Below are positions 53,941 to 61,539 of a stretch of DNA of 64,000 bases, piece after piece. The notes under the pieces are model-generated. The model worked only from the letters and a program-made list of their open reading frames with translations, was not told where the DNA came from and made no database searches. The position numbers and the translations under genes were made by a program. This DNA is from Frigoribacterium sp. CG_9.8 (GTDB taxonomy: Bacteria > Actinomycetota > Actinomycetes > Actinomycetales > Microbacteriaceae): positions 372,001 to 436,000 of the forward strand of contig NZ_JADOVH010000001.1 of NCBI RefSeq assembly GCF_015751965.1, in the 5' to 3' direction. How positions within the stretch are numbered: position 1 is the stretch's first letter; every line of letters starts with the position of its first letter.

Positions 53941-54757
53941 AAATACTGCCTCTGACAACCCGATGTCGCCGGCTCCGTCGGCGCTGGCGTCGCGTGATCG
54001 CCACAGCGCCAGCGCGCCGATCATCGGCCTCACCACCTACCTCGAGCAGGCCCAGACCGGTGTGTGGGACGTACAGGCGGCATTTCTCCCGAAGGTCTAC
54101 TTCGAGGCGATCACGCGTGCGGGCGGTATCGCCGTTCTGCTGCCGCCGCAACCGGTCTCCGACGAAATCGCGAACCGGGTGCTCGACGGCCTCGACGGGC
54201 TGCTGATCACCGGCGGAAAAGACGTGGATCCGGCCCGCTACGGCCAGGAGCCGCATCCGACCACTGACATTCCCCGCACCGACCGCGATGCCTGGGAGGA
54301 CGCGCTGCTCACGGCGGCGATCGCCCGCGAACTGCCATTCCTCGGTATCTGCCGCGGTGCCCAGGTGCTCAATATCGCTCGCGGGGGCACTCTGCATCAG
54401 CACCTGCCCGAGGTGATCGGCACCGACAAATACCAGCTCGGTGGCGGCACCTTCGGTCAGGTCGACATCGAAGCCGATGCCGACAGCGTCGTCGGGCGAC
54501 TCGTGGGCACCGACCCACTCGAGGTTGCCGTCTACCACCACCAGGCCATCGACCGGGTGGGAGACGGACTGCGTATTACGGCTCGCACCGCGGATGGCGT
54601 GATTCAGGCCGTCGAACTCGAGGGCGTGCCGTTCGGAGTGGCGGTGCAGTGGCATCCGGAGCAGACCGGAGACGACCTTCGGTTGTTCGCCGGACTCGTG
54701 AAAGCAGCCCAGGAGCACAGCTTCTCGAGCGCCAACCTTACGGAGGCCGGGCAATGA
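53921..54757 (+). CDS. Class I glutamine amidotransferase-like gamma-glutamyl hydrolase (PuuD-like)
   Basis: 278 residues from GTG 53921, which overlaps the ligase end by 20 bp; ATG 53963 is an alternative. Catalytic triad motifs: Cys in LPFLGICRGAQVLNIARGGTLHQHLP and His-Glu in AVQWHPEQTGDD. LLITGGKDVDPARYGQEPHP is also conserved. The family cleaves the gamma-glutamyl group off pathway end products, releasing glutamate. Sits between ligase and aldehyde dehydrogenase, whose start overlaps this stop. Confidence 0.9.
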   Translation: MALSDSENTASDNPMSPAPSALASRDRHSASAPIIGLTTYLEQAQTGVWDVQAAFLPKVYFEAITRAGGIAVLLPPQPVSDEIANRVLDGLDGLLITGGKDVDPARYGQEPHPTTDIPRTDRDAWEDALLTAAIARELPFLGICRGAQVLNIARGGTLHQHLPEVIGTDKYQLGGGTFGQVDIEADADSVVGRLVGTDPLEVAVYHHQAIDRVGDGLRITARTADGVIQAVELEGVPFGVAVQWHPEQTGDDLRLFAGLVKAAQEHSFSSANLTEAGQ

Positions 54758-56115
54758 GTGGCATCACCCTGATCAACCCCGCAACGGAGCGCGCACTGCA
54801 GACCGTTGTGCACACCACCCTCGAGCAAGTGGATGACGCGGTCGCCGATGCCATGTCTGCCCAGCGCGCCTGGGCGGCGCTCCCGCCGGCTGACCGTGCC
54901 GCCGCGCTCCGGCGCTTCGCCGCGACCGTCGACGGTGATCTGGAAAATCTTGCCGGCCTCGAAGTGGCAAACTCCGGGCATCCGATCTCGCAGGCGCGCT
55001 GGGAGGCAGGGCATGTTCGCGATGTGCTCAACTATTATGCCGCGGCGCCGGAGCGGATGATCGGCAAGACCATCCCGGTGGCCGGCGGCATCGACGTGAC
55101 CTTCCTCGAGCCGCTCGGGGTTGTCGGCGTCATCGTGCCGTGGAACTTTCCCATGACCATTGCGGCCTGGGGTTTCGCGCCCGCGCTCGCCGCCGGAAAC
55201 GCTGTGCTGCTGAAGCCAGCGGAATGGACACCGCTCACCGCGATCCGTCTTGGCGAACTGGCCCTCGAAGCGGGCTTTCCGCCCGGACTCTTTCAGGTAC
55301 TGCCGGGCAAAGGCTCGGTCATCGGCGAGCGGTTCGTGACACATCCAGAGGTACGCAAGGTGGTTTTCACGGGCTCGACAGCGGTGGGAAAGGGCGTGAT
55401 GGCCGGCTGTGCCGACCAAGTGAAGGCCGTAACGCTCGAGCTCGGTGGCAAGTCGGCAAACGTGGTGTTCGCCGACTCCGACCTCGAGAAGGCCGCGGCG
55501 ACGGCCCCCTACGCGGTGTTCGAGAACGCTGGCCAGGACTGTTGCGCACGCAGTCGCATCCTGGTGCAGCAGAGCGTCTACGACCGCTTTCTCGAGCTGC
55601 TCGAGCCCGCGGTGAAGGGCGTGCGCGTCGGCTCTCCCCTCGCCGACGACACCGAGATGGGGCCGCTGGTCTCTGCGGCGCACCTGGCGAAGGTGCGCTC
55701 CTATGTGCCCGATGACTCGCAGGTCGCCTTCCGGGGTAGTGCTCCGGATGGCGCGGGCTACTGGTTCGCCCCGACGGTGCTGCTGCCCAGCTCGCGCTCC
55801 GACCGGGTGGTTACGGATGAGATCTTCGGCCCTGTTGTCAGTGTGCTGCCATTCGAGGATGAGGCGGATGCCATCGCTCTCGCCAACGACAGTATTTATG
55901 GGCTGAGCGGCTCGATTTGGACGAGAGACGTCGGGCGTGCCATCCGCGTCTCCCGAGCGATCGACAGCGGTAACCTCTCGGTCAATTCGCACTCGTCGGT
56001 GCGCTATTCCACTCCGTTCGGCGGGTTCAAGCAGAGCGGCCTCGGGCGCGAGCTCGGGCCGGATGCTGCCCTCGCTTTCACCGAGACCAAGAACGTCTTC
56101 ATCAGTACCGATTGA
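54754..56115 (+). CDS. NAD(P)-dependent aldehyde dehydrogenase
   Basis: 453 residues from ATG 54754 (ATGA overlap; GGAGG at 54743-54747). Motifs: VPWNFPMTIAAW (Asn), KPAEWTPLTA (Lys), FTGSTAVGKGV (NAD loop), the general-base Glu in TLELGGKSANVVF, the nucleophile Cys in NAGQDCCARSR and DEIFGPVVSVLPF. It would oxidise the gamma-glutamyl aldehyde intermediate to the acid. About 30 residues shorter at the N-terminus than typical 480-residue members, which seems tolerated. Confidence 0.93.
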   Translation: MSGITLINPATERALQTVVHTTLEQVDDAVADAMSAQRAWAALPPADRAAALRRFAATVDGDLENLAGLEVANSGHPISQARWEAGHVRDVLNYYAAAPERMIGKTIPVAGGIDVTFLEPLGVVGVIVPWNFPMTIAAWGFAPALAAGNAVLLKPAEWTPLTAIRLGELALEAGFPPGLFQVLPGKGSVIGERFVTHPEVRKVVFTGSTAVGKGVMAGCADQVKAVTLELGGKSANVVFADSDLEKAAATAPYAVFENAGQDCCARSRILVQQSVYDRFLELLEPAVKGVRVGSPLADDTEMGPLVSAAHLAKVRSYVPDDSQVAFRGSAPDGAGYWFAPTVLLPSSRSDRVVTDEIFGPVVSVLPFEDEADAIALANDSIYGLSGSIWTRDVGRAIRVSRAIDSGNLSVNSHSSVRYSTPFGGFKQSGLGRELGPDAALAFTETKNVFISTD

Positions 56116-56183
56116 TTGATGCGCCGGCCGCCACGCGGCCGATATGCGTACAACTCGACCAGCACCAGTCAGGAGCACAGCAC

Positions 56184-56972
56184 ATGCCAGTAGCGAAGAT
56201 CGACCTCACCCAGCGTCTCGCGGGAAAGGTGGCCGTCGTCACCGGGGGAGCAAGCGGAATCGGTCTTGCCACCGCGCGGCGGTTCGCAGCGGAGGGGGCG
56301 ACCGTGGTGATCGCCGACTTCAACCCGGTGTCGGGTGCGGCGGCCGCTGCCGAGGTCGACGGTCTATTCGTGCAGGTCGATGTGACCGATGAAGCCCAGG
56401 TCAACGCCCTGTTCGCAACTGCCAATGAGACCTACGGATCGGTGGATATCGCATTCAACAACGCGGGAATCTCCCCTCCCGATGACGACTCGATCGAGAC
56501 CACCGAGTTGCCAGCGTGGCAGAACGTGCAGGATGTCAACCTCAAGTCGGTCTACCTGTGCTGCCGGGCAGCGCTCAAGTACATGGTCGCCCAGCAGTCC
56601 GGCTCGATCATCAACACGGCCTCGTTTGTCGCGGTCCTCGGGTCGGCGACCAGCCAGATCTCCTACACGGCGTCGAAGGGTGGGGTGCTCGCAATGAGCC
56701 GCGAGCTCGGCGTGCAGTTCGCGCGCCAGGGCATCCGGGTGAACGCCCTGTGTCCCGGACCGGTGAATACGCCACTGCTGCAGGAGCTCTTTGCCAAGGA
56801 CGAGGAGCGCGCCCAGCGTCGCCTGGTGCATATTCCGACGGGCCGATTCGCCGAACCGGAGGAGCTCGCCGCAGCGGTCGCCTTCCTCGCGAGCGATGAC
56901 TCCTCCTTCGTCACCGGTTCGACATTCCTCGTTGACGGCGGTATCAGCGCGGCGTATGTGACGCCTCTGTAG
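56184..56972 (+). CDS. Short-chain dehydrogenase/reductase (SDR)
   Basis: 262 residues from ATG 56184, with CAGGAGC upstream. Classical SDR: cofactor loop VTGGASGIGLA (about 16-26), Asp in VVIADFNP (NAD preference), NNAG (about 86-89), catalytic Ser in INTASFVAV and YTASK (Tyr/Lys, about 160-164), end GSTFLVDGGISAAYV. As part of the ligase-hydrolase-ALDH operon it probably oxidises an alcohol intermediate to the aldehyde. The substrate is inference. Confidence 0.92.
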   Translation: MPVAKIDLTQRLAGKVAVVTGGASGIGLATARRFAAEGATVVIADFNPVSGAAAAAEVDGLFVQVDVTDEAQVNALFATANETYGSVDIAFNNAGISPPDDDSIETTELPAWQNVQDVNLKSVYLCCRAALKYMVAQQSGSIINTASFVAVLGSATSQISYTASKGGVLAMSRELGVQFARQGIRVNALCPGPVNTPLLQELFAKDEERAQRRLVHIPTGRFAEPEELAAAVAFLASDDSSFVTGSTFLVDGGISAAYVTPL

Positions 56973-57014
56973 AGCAAACGACGAGTAATGAGCGACTTCA
57001 GTGAGTGACCAGCA

Positions 57015-57773
57015 ATGAGCAACGCAGACAGCGGACTACTGCGAGCGGATGTCGCCGGCGACGCCCTTTTCAGACCCGTGCGAGCTGGCAACGCGTTCGA
57101 GGAGACAGTCAGCCGGCTGCTGCAGGCCATCCGCCTCGGGATCGTGCCGCCGGGGGAGGCTCTGCCAGCGGAGCGCGACCTCGCCATACGATTCTCGGTG
57201 AGTCGCGATACCGTGCGCGAAGCCATCCGCTCGCTGTCCGATGCGGGCTTTCTCGTCTCGAGGCGGGGACGCTACGGCGGTACTTTCGTGGTGGATGAGC
57301 CACCGACGCGGGTCGCCGCCTGCGGGATCGACGGGCTCGTGGCATCCGCACCTCCCACGGCGGAGGAAATCGAGGATGTGCTCGCCCTTCGTGAGATTTT
57401 GGAGGTGGGGGCGGCGCGTTCTGCTGCGGGTCGCAGTCTCGTGGCAGGCGATCGCGAGCTGCTGTGGATGCGGCTGGGAGAAACCGCGACGGCGACCGTC
57501 GCCGACTACCGGCGGCTCGATTCGCGGCTGCATCTCACCATCGGGGAACTCGTGGGAGCACCGTCGCTCGTGCCGATGATCGCAGAAAACCGAATGCGGG
57601 TGAATAGCCTGCTGGATGACATTCCCCTGCTGCAACGGAACATTGAACACTCGAATCAGCAACACGAGCGCATCGTCATCGCCATTCTTACCGGGGATGC
57701 CGAGGGTGCTGCGTCTGCGATGCAGGAACATTTGGAAGGGTCGGCAGCGCTGCTACGCGGATTTCTGGCCTGA
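57015..57773 (+). CDS. GntR family transcriptional regulator, FadR subfamily
   Basis: 252 residues. The winged HTH is FEETVSRLLQAIRLGIVPPGEALPAERDLAIRFSVSRDTVREAIRSLSDAGFLVSRRGRYGGTFV (about 28-92). The FCD domain has VLALREILEVGAARSAAGRSL, DYRRLDSRLHLTIGELVGAPSLVPMI and QHERIVIAILTGDAEGAASAMQEHLE, with Asp/His metal residues. Last gene of the amine operon, 42 bp after the SDR stop, so it likely controls its own operon and the permease. Confidence 0.9.
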   Translation: MSNADSGLLRADVAGDALFRPVRAGNAFEETVSRLLQAIRLGIVPPGEALPAERDLAIRFSVSRDTVREAIRSLSDAGFLVSRRGRYGGTFVVDEPPTRVAACGIDGLVASAPPTAEEIEDVLALREILEVGAARSAAGRSLVAGDRELLWMRLGETATATVADYRRLDSRLHLTIGELVGAPSLVPMIAENRMRVNSLLDDIPLLQRNIEHSNQQHERIVIAILTGDAEGAASAMQEHLEGSAALLRGFLA

Positions 57774-57823
57774 GGTCGCGCTGGATCTAGGTCGGGGGTC
57801 GGTGAGTGCTCATTCACGCTGTC

Positions 57824-57874
57824 GGGTGTCATCTTCGCATCGTCCCGGGGTCGTGGGCGATGCGAAGATGACCC
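57824..57874. terminator. Palindrome in the convergent gap after the FadR gene
   Basis: Arms 57824-57846 and 57855-57874 pair over about 20 bp (CATCTTCGCATCG core perfect, small bulges outside). The loop is 8 nt. It is followed at once by a 14-bp tandem repeat, the same layout as at 8149-8275, and lies between two convergent genes. Confidence 0.6.
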
Positions 57875-57879
57875 TTGAG

Positions 57880-57921
57880 CTGGTGGGCGGGGGCTGGTGG
57901 GCGGGGGCTGGTGGGCGGGGG
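57880..57921. repeat. 14-bp tandem repeat (3 units)
   Basis: CTGGTGGGCGGGGG repeats exactly at 57880-57893, 57894-57907 and 57908-57921. A truncated CTGGCGAG follows. The array ends 14 bp before the stop of the minus-strand gene. Confidence 0.88.
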
Positions 57922-57935
57922 CTGGCGAGTCGGAG

Positions 57936-58394
57936 CTAAGCGGTCGGAGGTGACTTCGGGGTGCGGGGTGTGGTCGGCGCCTCGGGGCCAGCAGCCTTGG
58001 GACCGGCAATTTTTGTGGCGGATGTTTTCTTGGGCGTGACCGGCTCAACCGGCTCAACCGGCTCAACCACTGTGACCGGCCCGACCGGCATGACCTTTGT
58101 CGTGGTTGTCTCGGCAGTCGTGTTCGCGGCAGTTGCAGGCGGAGCGGCAGGCGCGGCAGTTGCAGGCGGAGCGGCAGGCGCGGCAGTTGCGGGCGGCTTT
58201 GGCGGCTCATTCTTCTGCACATAGAGCTGGGCAGCGCGAGTGGCCACGAGCAGGAACCGCACGAGCAAGAAGATCAGCCCGACCAGGATGGCGAGTGCGA
58301 GCAGGGAGAAGAAGCCCCAGAGCACCAATCCGAACAGGCCGAGAATGCCCGGTCCGGTGTCGTGCATCCCCGGAATCAGTGGGTTGATCATCAT
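57936..58394 (-). CDS. Small membrane protein with long Ala/Pro/Thr-rich cytoplasmic tail
   Basis: 152 residues from ATG 58394 (MMINPLIPGM), preceded by GAGAGGAA. One strong hydrophobic stretch covers about 15-45 (GILGLFGLVLWGFFSLLALAILVGLIFLLVRFLLVA), possibly two passes. The remaining ~100 residues are low complexity (PPATAAPAAPPATAAPAAPPATAA, VEPVEPVEPV), encoded by 27-bp (58126-58197) and 9-bp tandem repeats. No family is recognised. The ATG overlaps the stop of the next gene upstream (TAATG), so the two are translationally coupled. Confidence 0.6.
   Translation of the reverse strand: MMINPLIPGMHDTGPGILGLFGLVLWGFFSLLALAILVGLIFLLVRFLLVATRAAQLYVQKNEPPKPPATAAPAAPPATAAPAAPPATAANTTAETTTTKVMPVGPVTVVEPVEPVEPVTPKKTSATKIAGPKAAGPEAPTTPRTPKSPPTA
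58126..58197. repeat. 27-bp tandem repeat in the Ala/Pro-rich tail
   Basis: Two exact 27-bp units (58126-58152, 58153-58179) and a partial third encode AAPPATAAP repeats in the minus-strand gene. Confidence 0.8.
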
Positions 58395-58585
58395 TATTCC
58401 TCTCGCTGGTCGACGGCGCGCGATCGCGCGATTACCGAGTCCACCGCTATGACGACGGTGATGGCCCAGCTCATCCACATGAGGGCGAGCCGCCAGTCGC
58501 GCGGACCTTTTCGTGTCGTCTGGAGGGTACCCCACCCACCAAGTACGGCACTAATGAGCGAGCCACTGAAGATATATTTGCGCAA
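58394..58585 (-). CDS. Very small membrane protein (63 residues, TTG start)
   Basis: Starts at TTG 58585 with AAAGG about 8 nt upstream. Two hydrophobic segments lie at about 6-20 (IFSGSLISAVLGGWGTL) and 33-52 (LALMWMSWAITVVIAVDSVIA). The segment RKGPRDWRLALMWMSWAITVVIA resembles conserved short actinobacterial membrane proteins of unknown function. No ATG fits; longer in-frame extensions run through repeat DNA and are not credible. Coupled to the following gene through TAATG. Confidence 0.55.
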   Translation of the reverse strand: MRKYIFSGSLISAVLGGWGTLQTTRKGPRDWRLALMWMSWAITVVIAVDSVIARSRAVDQREE

Positions 58586-58622
58586 CGGATGCCTTTCCGG
58601 TCGGTGTTTCCACGGTACTCCG

Positions 58623-58722
58623 CTGCACAGAGTGCTGCTAAGAATGCTGCACAGAGTGCTGCATTGAGCGTTTTGACGAGTGCCGCGACGAGTGCCGCGA
58701 CGACTGCCGCGACGAGCAGGGT
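58623..58722. repeat. Repeat-filled gap between the TTG-start gene and the permease gene
   Basis: GCTGCACAGAGTGCTGC occurs twice between 58622 and 58664. GACGAGTGCCGC then repeats at 58675-58686, 58687-58698 and (one change) 58699-58710. The region separates two divergent genes, so promoters may be embedded here. Confidence 0.65.
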
Positions 58723-58743
58723 GACTGAGGGAGGTGGACTGAC

Positions 58744-59901
58744 GTGCGAACCGCGATTCTCGGGGCCGCACTGCTCCTGCTCGGTGGTGTGGCAATAGCC
58801 ACGGGCATCCTCCCTGCAGCGGATGCCGTGGCTATCGGGCAGCGCGTCTGGCCGATCCTTCTCTTTGTGGTCGCGGTAACCGTGGTCACCGAGCTTGCCG
58901 CGGAAGCGGGCCTGTTCCGACTCGTGGCCGAGCAGACCGCCCGCTGGGGCCGCGGCCGGGCCTGGCTGCTCTGGCTGCTTGTACTCGCACTCGCAGTGGT
59001 CGGCACGATCTTTCTATCGCTCGATACGACAGCCGTGCTTCTGACCCCGGTCGTGGTGATCCTCGCTCGTCATGCCGGGTTATCCCCGCTGCCGTTTGCT
59101 CTCACGACGGTGTGGATGGCGAACACTGCGTCCTTGCTGCTCCCGGTATCGAACCTCACGAACCTCCTCGCCCAACACGAGCTCGGGGGCATTGACCCAC
59201 TCCAGTTCGCGGCTCTCACCGCGGTACCGGCGCTGATATCGGTGGTGGTGCCCGCGATCATCCTCTTTCTGTTCTTTCGCCGGGAGCTGCTGGTGCGCTA
59301 CCGAACCGAGCCGATCGATGCACCCAACGACCGGGTACTCCTGATGGCGAGCGGGGTGGTCGTGACGCTGCTGATCCCCGCCCTGGTATCCGGCCTCGAC
59401 GTCTGGTTACCGACGGTGATCGCGGCTATTGTTCTCGCGGGATTCTTCCTCGTGCGCCGCCGGTCAATTCTGCGATTTGGCCTGCTGCCGTGGCAACTCG
59501 TGCTGCTTGCCTGCGGACTCTTCCTCGTCGTGGAGGCAGCCCACTCGCTCGGTCTCGGGATGCTCCTGGCGACGATCTCTGGCACCGGTCATGATCCGCT
59601 GAGCCTGCTTCGACTGGCGGGGGTTGCGACCCTCGGTGCCAACGCCATCGATAACCTGCCCGCCTACCTGGCTCTCGAGCCGGTTGCCGGGGATCCGGTT
59701 CGCCTCGTCGCACTGCTAATCGGGGTGAACGTCGGTTCGCTCATCACACCCTGGGCGTCGCTTGCCACGTTGCTCTGGCACGACCGCCTCAGGGCGCTGG
59801 CTGTCGAGCTCTCCTGGGCACGGTATGCACTGCTCGGACTCGTTGCGGCTCCGGTCACGGTGACCCTGGCGACTCTCGGTCTCGCTCTGACCCAGCGCTG
59901 A
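58744..59901 (+). CDS. ArsB/SLC13-type ion permease
   Basis: 385 residues from GTG 58744, with GGGAGGTGG upstream. About 10-11 transmembrane helices. The family loop LFRLVAEQTARWGRGRAWLLWLLVLALAVVGTIFLSLDTTAVLLTPVVVILARHAGLSPLPFALTTVWMANTASLLLPVSNLTNLL matches the ArsB/citrate-type fold with its conserved NxSLLLPVSNLTNL helix hairpin. No ars regulators or reductases are nearby, so arsenite export is not established. Other anions or dicarboxylates are possible. Confidence 0.85.
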   Translation: MRTAILGAALLLLGGVAIATGILPAADAVAIGQRVWPILLFVVAVTVVTELAAEAGLFRLVAEQTARWGRGRAWLLWLLVLALAVVGTIFLSLDTTAVLLTPVVVILARHAGLSPLPFALTTVWMANTASLLLPVSNLTNLLAQHELGGIDPLQFAALTAVPALISVVVPAIILFLFFRRELLVRYRTEPIDAPNDRVLLMASGVVVTLLIPALVSGLDVWLPTVIAAIVLAGFFLVRRRSILRFGLLPWQLVLLACGLFLVVEAAHSLGLGMLLATISGTGHDPLSLLRLAGVATLGANAIDNLPAYLALEPVAGDPVRLVALLIGVNVGSLITPWASLATLLWHDRLRALAVELSWARYALLGLVAAPVTVTLATLGLALTQR

Positions 59902-60041
59902 TTTCCCCGGCATTTCCGCTAACTCGGAGCTAGCGCAAAGTTTGCTCCCAAGCCGCGCACAGGACGCCTTAAAGCTGCACAAAATCAGCCCGTTTCGATG
60001 TGAGTCTTCACAGGAACACCGAGTGGCCGGTCACCGCCTCT

Positions 60042-60060
60042 TAGCGTGGATCCCACGCTA
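60042..60060. promoter_or_regulatory. Perfect palindrome upstream of a small membrane protein gene
   Basis: TAGCGTGG ATC CCACGCTA: 8-bp perfect arms with a 3-bp centre. The left arm includes TAGCGT, a TANNNT -10. It lies 30 bp before the ATG at 60090, which has GGGGG(A) just upstream. Candidate operator-promoter. Confidence 0.45.
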
Positions 60061-60089
60061 TCGCCGCTTCAACTTTCCCAGGGGGACTA

Positions 60090-60530
60090 ATGACAACCAC
60101 GCCACTCAACGAGCGAACCGCTGAAGCTCCTACTACCGTCAACCGCACGGCTGCCATGAGTCGTCGCATCGCCGCCGGGCTCGGGCTCGCCACGATTGGC
60201 GCGATTCACATTCTCGACCTTCCCGGGAAGCTTGCCGAGACGCCGTACCTCGCGATCATGTACATCATTTTGATCATCGGGGCCTTCGTGCTGACAGAGC
60301 GGCTTTTCGTCTCGGGATCACGGATCGACTTCATTGCGGCGGCTGCGCTGTCGGCCGCAGTTATCGTGGCATTCACGATCAACCGCACCGTCGGGATGCC
60401 GGCAGCCACCGGCGACATCGGCAACTGGCTCGAGCCCCTCGGCCTGCTCTCCCTCGTGGTCGAGGCCTTCGTTCTCTGGCAGTGCATCGCCGCGATCGTC
60501 GGACTGTCCCGCACACCGCGCCAGAGCTAG
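60090..60530 (+). CDS. Small integral membrane protein (four helices)
   Basis: 146 residues. After a polar ~25-residue N-terminus come hydrophobic segments at about 29-45, 53-72, 82-98 and 115-138. The sequences LGLATIGAIHILDLPGKLAETPYLAIMYIILIIGAFVLTERL and INRTVGMPAATGDIGNWLEPLGLLSLVVEA match a conserved but unnamed actinobacterial family. Its stop and the CorA stop share one CTAG (60527-60530). Confidence 0.72.
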   Translation: MTTTPLNERTAEAPTTVNRTAAMSRRIAAGLGLATIGAIHILDLPGKLAETPYLAIMYIILIIGAFVLTERLFVSGSRIDFIAAAALSAAVIVAFTINRTVGMPAATGDIGNWLEPLGLLSLVVEAFVLWQCIAAIVGLSRTPRQS

Positions 60531-61495
60531 AGCCAGTCGCGCTTCTTGAACTGCAGATAGAGCCCGAGGGATGCGACGGCGATCAGCCCGAGCGACATCC
60601 AGGTACCCCATGCAGTGCCGAAGCCGATAAATGCCAAGTTCTGACCGAAGAATCCTGTGATGGCGGTCGGAACGGCAATGATGGCTGCCCAGCTCGTCAC
60701 CTTTTTCATGATCAGGTTCATCCGATTGCTCTGGATGCTCAGGTTCGTGTCGAGGATCGTCGAGACGAGATCACGCAGGGATTCCGTCCACTCGCTCGCT
60801 CGCAGCACATGGTCGTAGACGTCTTGAAAGTAGGGCGTCATTTCCATGTCGAAGGTGTGGAGATCACGACGCAGCACCGTGTTTACCACCTCGCGCATCG
60901 GCAGCACCACGCGGCGCAACAGCACTAGTGACTTGCGAAATTCGAAGGAGCGGCGCTGCACCTCTTTGTCACGGGGGCGATCGTCGAACAGGGCATCCTC
61001 GAGCTCTTCGGAGGCAGTGTCCAACTGCTGCACTGTCTCGAAGTGGCCATCGACGATCTCGTCGAGCAGTCCCCACAGCAGGTAGGACACGCCGTGCTTT
61101 GCGAGATCCCTGTCACTGTCCCAGCGCTCGACGACCCTGGTCATGTCGAAGTCCGGACCGTGCACCGTCACGAGCGCGTGCGGAGTGATGAAGGCCTTGA
61201 TCTCGTGGGTCTCCAACTCCCCGGTTGCGGTGTCGAGGCTGACAGCGTAGGCGGCAAGAAACAGGTGCGTGTCGTAGCGGTCGAGCTTCGGTCGCTGGGA
61301 TGAATGCACGGCATCCTCCACCGCAAGCGGGTGCAGTCCGAGTTCCTCGCTGATGGTCGCAAGATCCGCCTCGCTCGGAGATAAAAAATCCGCCCAGACG
61401 GTGCAGCCTTTTTCGAGGATGTGGTCGGAGATGTCCTCGACCGGGAAGCTCTCCGTCTTCAGCGCGCCGTGGCTGTACAGCCGAGTAGTCACCAT
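60527..61495 (-). CDS. corA: CorA-like divalent cation (Mg2+) transporter
   Basis: 322 residues. The long acidic N-terminal domain (DILEKGCTVWADFLSPSEADLATISEELGLHPLAVEDAVHSSQRPKLDRYDTHLFLAAY) is CorA-type, followed by a coiled helix and two transmembrane helices near 265-285 and 298-316. The pore loop reads GFFGQN where the canonical CorA motif is YGMN, so selectivity may differ (GQN is a known variant in actinobacteria). The C-terminus KKRDWL is typical. It diverges from otsA; its start has a 6-nt leaderless -10 box. Confidence 0.9.
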   Translation of the reverse strand: MVTTRLYSHGALKTESFPVEDISDHILEKGCTVWADFLSPSEADLATISEELGLHPLAVEDAVHSSQRPKLDRYDTHLFLAAYAVSLDTATGELETHEIKAFITPHALVTVHGPDFDMTRVVERWDSDRDLAKHGVSYLLWGLLDEIVDGHFETVQQLDTASEELEDALFDDRPRDKEVQRRSFEFRKSLVLLRRVVLPMREVVNTVLRRDLHTFDMEMTPYFQDVYDHVLRASEWTESLRDLVSTILDTNLSIQSNRMNLIMKKVTSWAAIIAVPTAITGFFGQNLAFIGFGTAWGTWMSLGLIAVASLGLYLQFKKRDWL

Positions 61496-61501
61496 CGGGC
61501 A

Positions 61502-61507
61502 ATGCTA
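61502..61507 (-). promoter_or_regulatory. -10 box of a leaderless promoter for corA
   Basis: On the minus strand TAGCAT, then TGCCCG, then ATG 61495, with 6-nt spacing and no Shine-Dalgarno. Confidence 0.6.
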
Positions 61508-61539
61508 GTTGGGCACGGTGCGGTAAACTCCACGACACA

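Noticed and set aside
58744-59901. Arsenite efflux pump ArsB
   Set aside because: The fold matches the ArsB/SLC13 group, but no arsenic regulator or reductase is adjacent, so substrate was left open.
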